Assembly (NCBI GenBank): GCA_900320435.1
Contig: ONSH01000004.1
Location: 1-37,179 of the forward strand
Source of the DNA: an uncultured Prevotellaceae bacterium
GTDB taxonomy: Bacteria > Bacteroidota > Bacteroidia > Bacteroidales > Bacteroidaceae
Reading direction: 5' to 3'
Length of the DNA stretch: 37,179 nucleotides
A program made the translations under genes and the position numbers. Of the stretch, positions 32,601 to 37,179 are shown one piece after another (position 1 is the first letter of the stretch; every line of letters starts with the position of its first letter). Below the pieces are notes generated by a model. That model was not told where the DNA came from and did no database searches. It was given only the letters and a program-made list of their open reading frames with translations.

Positions 32601-33024
32601 CCAAAATCTGGTGGGACTTCCCGACGGCGTATACCGCCTGAGCGTGCAGGGCTTCTACCGCGCCGGATTGGAGGGCCCCGCCTACGAATCGAAGATGAGC
32701 GGTAACGAAGATGCCGTGATGCATGCCAAGCTCTATGTCACCACCGGCGGCAAGACCGCCACGAAAAGTATGCAGAGTATCTTCACCGGAGCTCCGACCT
32801 CAAAGCTCGGAGTGAGCGGGGAGATAAACCTCGGCAGCTGGTGGGTGCCCAACACGATGTCATCGGCTGCTGCCTACTTCGCTGCGGGATATTACCTGCA
32901 GAACAGTATCGAGGTGACAGTGAGCGACAGCAAACTGCGCATCGGAATCCAGAAGAGCGAATATATCCGTCGTGACTGGCTGATGATTGACAGCTGGAAA
33001 CTGGAGTACCTGGGGAAGGAGTGA
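29605..33024 (+). CDS. Large secreted protein with three lectin-like modules and two jelly-roll-like domains, 1139 aa
   Basis: An exported protein with no enzyme motif that I can see. The hydrophobic N-terminus ends near residue 28 (SPAKA). Modules of the same type as in the 535-aa protein lie at about 42-168, 190-316 and 732-880, opening GTFYLYNVTQGKFL, GQYYLYDMLNQTFL and GQICYLYNTGAKRF and closing with KWALISPSDY, RWALITEDDY and DWAVVSIADY. Between and after them are two CBM-like beta-sandwich domains, about 345-500 (LLQNPTFERSSDGWWGG) and about 965-1139 (FITNPSYENNDNEGW, ending in IDSWKLEYLG). A FRAYF-like domain sits at about 590-715. No YDLxGR tail is present. Followed by PL11, so a pectin-binding role is plausible; this is inference. 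Confidence 0.85.
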   Translation: MQNTKCYCLGAWILAIIAWFLLVSPAKAEVIPPDYFSEVKSGTFYLYNVTQGKFLERLSNNFPGLSSAPAEVKVAKSGTAWTLMFADGMYLKTGYWNNQYLWTDGTSGLSENLWAFDAIGSGANVYQIHRTVSETLNGKTGIFYVNGTNADTEPTEDCKWALISPSDYIAIAKANAIPAKYRSEVPTEEGQYYLYDMLNQTFLNTANRTLSSEPKAPVTFTPSGSSFLISGESGKYLKIGVYKGQYLWSDGDASSTKWTLEPAAGEEDEKLFYIYTNNFTETGSEVSGKTMYINGTNATSTKPGFARWALITEDDYVAYLSSGEGIVDPGEVTANKATMVAAKGDATSLLQNPTFERSSDGWWGGERGLNQLYRGSGYAFEASADGSVMLQTVKNMPKGTYKVVAAVRGASGTTVCARLADNSGSAVVNHGTNAVTDQLNMNGVKMPYTALGGFNSGENALGWDWATATATLNEDSNLKIEFVTVGNGKVSVSDVHLYYMSDGTDNYAVEYTDGVDATAHAVTCDLTAANPNRLFTSTGTITTINDAKLYNNLVGGTVANLVIREGYDFTATADFIANKATYYGNMTAGTAKTICLPFAITGGAKGSFYEPKNISGSTLNLTEVKRPEAGKAYLYRGNEDVTSVSGSGNVKATPVSTRMEGSFVATNDVPAGSYVLSGSTLKRVSGSASVGAFNAYVKLESSQSRLNLNFDTDEDDGVWKKPEVTVGDFTAGQICYLYNTGAKRFYTEGNDHGTQASIGETGLKVKFVQNGDAVKLTNYSETKTVWRTMFITTNGAMFVDGESVTECYWQVVPSGEKTFKLMMAVPNVTYNQANYPGAVMGLDLFEAEQQTRLAAFLFADEEPGEGLYLTDWAVVSIADYNTYMDEVATYKTALQLKDLIEEATAAGIDVSDEQLIYENTSSTQEELTAAIVSVTNKMIEDELKDASRENPLDLTAKFITNPSYENNDNEGWSGTTPTIDVNANLQNAEFFNKETVNYYQNLVGLPDGVYRLSVQGFYRAGLEGPAYESKMSGNEDAVMHAKLYVTTGGKTATKSMQSIFTGAPTSKLGVSGEINLGSWWVPNTMSSAAAYFAAGYYLQNSIEVTVSDSKLRIGIQKSEYIRRDWLMIDSWKLEYLGKE

Positions 33025-33063
33025 TTGATAGTTGATAATTGACAATTGACAATTGATAATTAT
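33022..33063. repeat. Heptanucleotide array filling the gap between the 1139-aa and PL11 genes
   Basis: Six 7-base units of the TAATTGA/CAATTGA type. The first unit starts on the TGA stop of the 1139-aa gene (33022-33024) and the last includes the first bases of the PL11 ATG (33062). The whole intergenic sequence is therefore array. Bases 33044-33061 match 35608-35625 on the opposite strand over 18 bases. Confidence 0.88.
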
Positions 33064-35437
33064 GAAACGTACATTATATATTTGTGCATTGGCACTCGTG
33101 ATGGTGGCTCAGCCCCTCGTCGCGCAGGAGAAACTGAAGCGTCACGTGATGGCTGTTCCGCAGACATCTTCGGGAAGCAACTACCTCGTATCATGGCGCA
33201 TGCTTGATACCGATGACGACTACACCACATTCGACGTGATAAAGAACGGCTCCGTGATAGCCTCCAACATTAACAATAAGACAAGTTACCTCGACAAGAG
33301 CGGCAGCCAAACTGCCAGGTATCAGGTTGTCACCAAACGTAACGGTGAGACCGTCAGCATCACAGAGGCCGTCACCCCATGGCAAGACGTGTTTGCCACG
33401 CTGACGCTCGACCGTCCTGCCGGAGGCACGTTCCACGACTCGGAATACACCTATTCCCCCAACGACTGTTCTGTGGCCGATGTTGACGGCGACGGCACAC
33501 TGGAAATCGTGGTGAAATGGGAACCCTCCAATCCTGCCGACAACTCGCAGGGCGGTTTCACCGGTCCCACCGTCTTCGACTGCTACAAAATCATCGAAGC
33601 TGGCGGCACCATGACAGCCCAGAAACTCTGGCGCATTGACATGGGTCATAACATACGCTCGGGTCCACACTACGTTCCCTTCCTCTTCTATGACTTCGAC
33701 GGTGACGGCAAGGCTGAGTTTATCGTGAAGACCGGTCCCGGCACTACCGACGGCAACGGAAACTATGTCAGCAATGCGGCCGATGAGGATGTCATACGCG
33801 ACGTGGACAACGGGAAGGAATACCTGAACGGCGGCGGTCAGGTGATGTACGGTCCGGAATTCCTCACCGTGTTCGACGGACAGGACGGCCACGCCATTCA
33901 CACTGTGTACTACAATCCCAACCGCGCCTGCTTCGTGGGAGGATCTCCCGAACTGCGCACAGATCTTTGGGGCGACGACTATGCCAACCGTTCCGAGCGT
34001 TATCTGGCTACGGTGGCCCACCTCGACGCTGTCAATCCCACCCACGCCTCGGCTGTGATGTGCCGCGGCTACTACACCCGAGCCTATGCATGGGCTGTGG
34101 ATTTCGACGGCTCGAAACTCTCCACGCGCTGGCGCCACGCCAGTCTCTCAAACAAGACGGTGATGAAGACCAACGAACAAAAGGAGAAGGATGTGCGCGA
34201 ATACACAAAGGCCACCTATGCCGGTACAAACCACTGCACGGCATACTCTCAGGGCAACCACAACCTGAGCTGCGCCGATGTTGACGGCGACGGTATGGAC
34301 GAGATAATCTACGGTTCGGCAGCCATCGACCACGACGGCACTCTGCTCTGGAGTACAGGCCTCAACCACGGCGATGCTATCCACGTGGGCGATCTCATGC
34401 CCGACCGTCCCGGACTCGAGGTGTTTGAGATACACGAAGATCCCCCATTCGGCATGCATATCTGCGACGCGGCCACGGGACAACTGCTCATCCATATGAC
34501 CGGTGACGGCGACACCGCCCGCGGTATTGCAGCCGACTTCACCCCGGAGCGCGGCTACGAGTTCTGCTACTTCGGCGACGGCAATATGTATAATGCTCCC
34601 ACGGGCAGCATCGTAGGCGGTGCCAGCGCTCAGAACTTCCGCATCTATTGGGACGGCGACATCTACGACGAGATTGTTAACGACAAGGGCGGCAGCCACA
34701 ACCAGCCTTATCTGGAGAAATATAACGGCGGCGGCCTGGTGGTGGACGGCAAGCGCATCTTCGAGCACGGCTACAGCCAGTCGTGCAACGGCACGAAGAC
34801 CACGCCCTGTCTGCAGGCCGACATCTTCGGCGACTGGCGCGAAGAAATCATCTTCTTCAACGGTAATGACAAGACAACACTCAACATCTTCGCCTCTTCC
34901 CGTGAGACAGATGCCCGTGTACCGTGCCTGCTCTCAGACCACGTGTACCGCATGGGTATTGCCTGGCAGAATGTAGGCTACAACCAGCCGCCTCATTTGG
35001 GCTACTACCTGCCCGACTCCACGGCAGCCCGTTTCAAGGTGGAGCAGAAGCAGCCCGCCAAACTCCACTACAACAACTGCACAGGAGCCACCGTTGTCAG
35101 CGCCTTCCTCATGGATGGAAGCGAGATATCTGCTGATGAAATCGAACTCATCCAGGATGAGACCCTCTGCAATCTTACTGTTGGCGGCGATGCTGCCGGT
35201 ATGACTCTCGCACGCATCGTGCTGCAACCTGTCACTCCTGCCAATGGACTTGACAATACCGTAACGGTATATATCAACGAGGAGGCTCCGTCGGGTATTC
35301 AGGAAATGGAAGAGACCGCATCCAACAAGGTGCTGCGCACCGACAATATCATATACGACCTGTCCGGCCGCAGGTTAAATAATGCTAATACTCATGGAGT
35401 ATATATTAAAAACGGTAATAAATACGTTATCAGATAA
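33062..35437 (+). CDS. PL11 rhamnogalacturonan lyase, secreted, 791 aa
   Basis: Cleaves the rhamnogalacturonan I backbone of pectin by beta-elimination; family PL11 (YesW/YesX-like). A signal peptide covers about residues 1-21. The eight-bladed propeller is shown by calcium-binding DVDGDG, DFDGDG and DVDGDG repeats (for example DVDGDGTLEIVVKW) and family segments such as MGHNIRSGPHYVPF, HCTAYSQGNHNLSC and GDWREEIIFFNGND. The C-terminus is IIYDLSGRRL...HGVYIKNGNK, a T9SS-like tail. The frame extends to a TTG at 33053, but that lies in the heptad array; the ATG at 33062 opens a normal signal peptide. GH30 follows after 16 bases, so they share an operon. Confidence 0.92.
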   Translation: MKRTLYICALALVMVAQPLVAQEKLKRHVMAVPQTSSGSNYLVSWRMLDTDDDYTTFDVIKNGSVIASNINNKTSYLDKSGSQTARYQVVTKRNGETVSITEAVTPWQDVFATLTLDRPAGGTFHDSEYTYSPNDCSVADVDGDGTLEIVVKWEPSNPADNSQGGFTGPTVFDCYKIIEAGGTMTAQKLWRIDMGHNIRSGPHYVPFLFYDFDGDGKAEFIVKTGPGTTDGNGNYVSNAADEDVIRDVDNGKEYLNGGGQVMYGPEFLTVFDGQDGHAIHTVYYNPNRACFVGGSPELRTDLWGDDYANRSERYLATVAHLDAVNPTHASAVMCRGYYTRAYAWAVDFDGSKLSTRWRHASLSNKTVMKTNEQKEKDVREYTKATYAGTNHCTAYSQGNHNLSCADVDGDGMDEIIYGSAAIDHDGTLLWSTGLNHGDAIHVGDLMPDRPGLEVFEIHEDPPFGMHICDAATGQLLIHMTGDGDTARGIAADFTPERGYEFCYFGDGNMYNAPTGSIVGGASAQNFRIYWDGDIYDEIVNDKGGSHNQPYLEKYNGGGLVVDGKRIFEHGYSQSCNGTKTTPCLQADIFGDWREEIIFFNGNDKTTLNIFASSRETDARVPCLLSDHVYRMGIAWQNVGYNQPPHLGYYLPDSTAARFKVEQKQPAKLHYNNCTGATVVSAFLMDGSEISADEIELIQDETLCNLTVGGDAAGMTLARIVLQPVTPANGLDNTVTVYINEEAPSGIQEMEETASNKVLRTDNIIYDLSGRRLNNANTHGVYIKNGNKYVIR

Positions 35438-35453
35438 AAAGCACCTTACCTCG

Positions 35454-36947
35454 ATGAGAAAAATAGTATGCATCTTCAGCCTGATCGCCGCCCAGATGTC
35501 GGCACAGACCTTCACGCAGTACACCACTACGGAAGAGGCTCCGTGGCAGCAGAAAGGCAAGACCTCGCTCACCACCAAAGCCAAGGCGCAGCCAATTGTC
35601 AATTCTCAATTATCAATTGTCAATTCAAAGCCCTTCAGGGCCTGGGGAACCTGCTTCAATGAGCTCGACCTTGATGCCATCCGTCTGCTGACCCCCGAGG
35701 AGCAGGATAAGATTATGCACGACATCTTTGCCCCCGACGGCGACCTGCGCTTCACTCGCGGACGTCTCTCGATGAACGCCAACGACTACAGCCGTGCGTG
35801 GTACTCATGCGACACCGTGGCCGGCGACTTCGCCCTGAAGTATTTCAACATAGAGCACGACAAGGAGAACGTCATCCGGCTCATCAAGATGGCGCAGCGC
35901 TGGCAACCCAAGATGACCTTCTGGGTGTCGCCGTGGTCTCCCCCTTCGTGGATGAAGATCAATCAGGACTACTGCGTGGCCAGTTCGCCCTTCAACACGC
36001 AGCCGAAGGAGAAGGACTATCTCCTGTTCGACGACGGCGGCGTGCCCGACCCTGACGAGATGCAGTTCAACGACGGTCAGCGCGGACATCTGTTTCCCAG
36101 GAAACTGGCCTCACAGAACTACTTCATCCAAGATCAGCGCTACCTGCAGGCCTACGCCAACATGTTCTGCAAGTTCATCGACCTCTACGCCGCAGAGGAT
36201 ATCCCCATCGACATGGTGATGTATCAGAACGAGGCCTACAGTTACACCCCCTATCCGGGATGTGCGTGGACGGCGGAGGGCACGATAAAGTTCAATAAGG
36301 AATACCTGGCCCCCGCGCTGAAGGAGAAGCACCCCGAGGTAAAACTCTATGTCGGCACCTTCAACACCAACCGGCAGGACTACGTGCAGCGCATCGTCAA
36401 CGGGCTGCAAGGCTGCGTGGAGGGACTCGGATTTCAGTGGGAAGGTCGTGAGAATCTTGATTTCATGCGCGAAAAACACCCCGACCTGCACATGGTGAGC
36501 AGCGAGAGTGAGTGCGGCAACGGACAGATGGACTGGCGCGCCGGCGAGCACACCTTCTATCTGCTGCACGAGTACATCGGACGCGGCTGCGACGAGTACT
36601 ACAACTGGAACTTCATCCTTTGCGACCAGGGGCGCAGCGCCTGGGGATGGAAGCAGAATGCCCTTGTGCAGGTGCGCTCCGCGAACCGCACCTACCGCTA
36701 CACGCCTGAGTACTACGCCTACAAGCACTTCTCGCATTTCGTGGAGCCGGGCAGCACGCTCCTCGCCTTCTGCCCGATGAAGGAAGGTCTGCAGGCCATC
36801 GTCTTCCGGCGTCCCGACAACAGGCGCGTCGTCATCTGCGGCAATGCCGGCAACGAAGCGAAGTCCATCAGCATCGAAATGGCCAAGGGTAAATATCTCA
36901 ACGCCACCCTCGCCGCCCATTCATTCAACACCTTTGTAGAAAAATAA
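35454..36947 (+). CDS. Secreted GH30 family glycoside hydrolase, 497 aa
   Basis: A retaining (beta/alpha)8 hydrolase of family GH30. The closest activities are beta-glucosidase, beta-1,6-glucanase or galactanase; in this context an RG-I side-chain galactanase is a fair guess. The ATG at 35454 opens a signal peptide (MRKIVCIFSLIAAQMSA); an upstream start would overlap the PL11 end. The acid/base is Glu260 in VMYQNEAYS and the nucleophile is Glu351 in SSESECGNG. Other family segments are WGTCFNELDL and FWVSPWSPPSWMK. A heptad array encodes PIVNSQLSIVNS at about residues 47-58, between the signal peptide region and the catalytic domain. No YDLxGR tail. GH43 follows after 7 bases. Confidence 0.9.
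   Translation: MRKIVCIFSLIAAQMSAQTFTQYTTTEEAPWQQKGKTSLTTKAKAQPIVNSQLSIVNSKPFRAWGTCFNELDLDAIRLLTPEEQDKIMHDIFAPDGDLRFTRGRLSMNANDYSRAWYSCDTVAGDFALKYFNIEHDKENVIRLIKMAQRWQPKMTFWVSPWSPPSWMKINQDYCVASSPFNTQPKEKDYLLFDDGGVPDPDEMQFNDGQRGHLFPRKLASQNYFIQDQRYLQAYANMFCKFIDLYAAEDIPIDMVMYQNEAYSYTPYPGCAWTAEGTIKFNKEYLAPALKEKHPEVKLYVGTFNTNRQDYVQRIVNGLQGCVEGLGFQWEGRENLDFMREKHPDLHMVSSESECGNGQMDWRAGEHTFYLLHEYIGRGCDEYYNWNFILCDQGRSAWGWKQNALVQVRSANRTYRYTPEYYAYKHFSHFVEPGSTLLAFCPMKEGLQAIVFRRPDNRRVVICGNAGNEAKSISIEMAKGKYLNATLAAHSFNTFVEK
35594..35628. repeat. In-frame heptanucleotide array, AATTGTC-type
   Basis: Five 7-base units beginning AATT (AATTGTC twice, plus AATTCTC, AATTATC and AATTCAA) inside the GH30 gene. It encodes a linker (PIVNSQLSIVNS) absent from what I would expect for the family. 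It shares 18 bases on the opposite strand with the array at 33022. Confidence 0.85.
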
Positions 36948-36954
36948 TCCGACT

Positions 36955-37179
36955 ATGAAACGAACCCTCTTACTGATGATGCTTTTGGGACTGATGCTGA
37001 CGAGCGGCACAGCCAAAACAACGGACACGCCTTTCGCCGGCTACCTCTTCGCCTACTTCGAAGGCGGGGGAGACCAAAACCTGATGGAGCAGCTGCGCTT
37101 CGCCGTGAGTGAAGACGCACAGAACTGGTATGCGCTGAACGGCAACAGACCCATAATCGCTTCTGACAGCATTAGCGAG
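36955..37179 (+). CDS. Probable secreted GH43-like glycoside hydrolase, 5' part, cut by window edge
   Basis: The frame runs open from the ATG at 36955 to the window end, 75 codons. A signal peptide is visible (MKRTLLLMMLLGLMLTSGTAK). The mature part starts FAGYLFAYFEGGGDQN and goes on with EQLRFAVSEDAQNWYALNGN, which matches the first blade of GH43 enzymes (RFAVSxDGxNWYALN). That family includes arabinofuranosidases and galactosidases that trim pectin side chains. It starts 7 bases after the GH30 stop. The catalytic residues lie outside the window, so family membership rests on this short part. Confidence 0.75.
   Translation, partial: MKRTLLLMMLLGLMLTSGTAKTTDTPFAGYLFAYFEGGGDQNLMEQLRFAVSEDAQNWYALNGNRPIIASDSISE

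Noticed and set aside
33044..35625. The 18-base inverted match between 33044-33061 and 35608-35625 as transposon terminal repeats
   Set aside because: Both copies are parts of 7-base arrays, and the DNA between them is an ordinary PL11 gene and the start of GH30, without a transposase.

Overview
The window looks like a chromosomal segment of a Bacteroidales bacterium, most likely in or near Prevotellaceae. Three things point there. Thirteen intergenic sites carry the Bacteroidetes -7 promoter element TAnnTTTG or a close variant. Several secreted proteins end in the YDLxGR...GVYI...GKK tail seen on Prevotella-type cargo, which resembles a type IX secretion (T9SS) sorting signal. The gene content also fits: DUF3822 next to rsmD, a C10 protease, and a PL11/GH30/GH43 glycan locus. 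No rRNA, tRNA, CRISPR array, transposase or phage gene was seen.

1-16.3 kb is compact housekeeping DNA: the 3' part of a RelA/SpoT-type gene, merR, alaS, a RecD-like helicase, a 230-aa membrane-anchored protein with DUF3822 and rsmD, then a minus-strand group (nnrD, SDR epimerase, MATE transporter), an SGNH hydrolase, a minus-strand operon rnr-rpoN-PAP2-like, and a hemolysin III/TrhA protein. Neighbouring genes often overlap at their ends.

16.3-24.9 kb is a secretome island: a 968-aa InlB-repeat surface protein, a C10 (streptopain-like) protease flanked by two divergently placed paralogous secreted proteins of about 310 aa, and a small lipoprotein. About 0.5 kb of decayed DNA follows, including the last ~62 codons of rlmH. 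24.9-37.2 kb is a pectin-type glycan locus. A membrane-spanning regulator has a hybrid-two-component-type sensor joined directly to an AraC DNA-binding domain with no kinase. It is divergent from two secreted proteins built of a repeated ~125-150-aa lectin-like module, with a 63-aa peptide gene between them. PL11 rhamnogalacturonan lyase, GH30 and the start of a GH43 follow. No SusC/SusD pair is present in the window.

The most unusual signal is a set of nine short arrays with an exact 7-bp period but different unit sequences, all between 15.6 and 35.7 kb. Three abut or contain stop or start codons, and one of these fills a whole intergenic gap. Three lie in frame at domain junctions of secreted proteins. 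Two follow an identical 34-nt hairpin. They look like products of one heptanucleotide-generating process rather than copies of one sequence.
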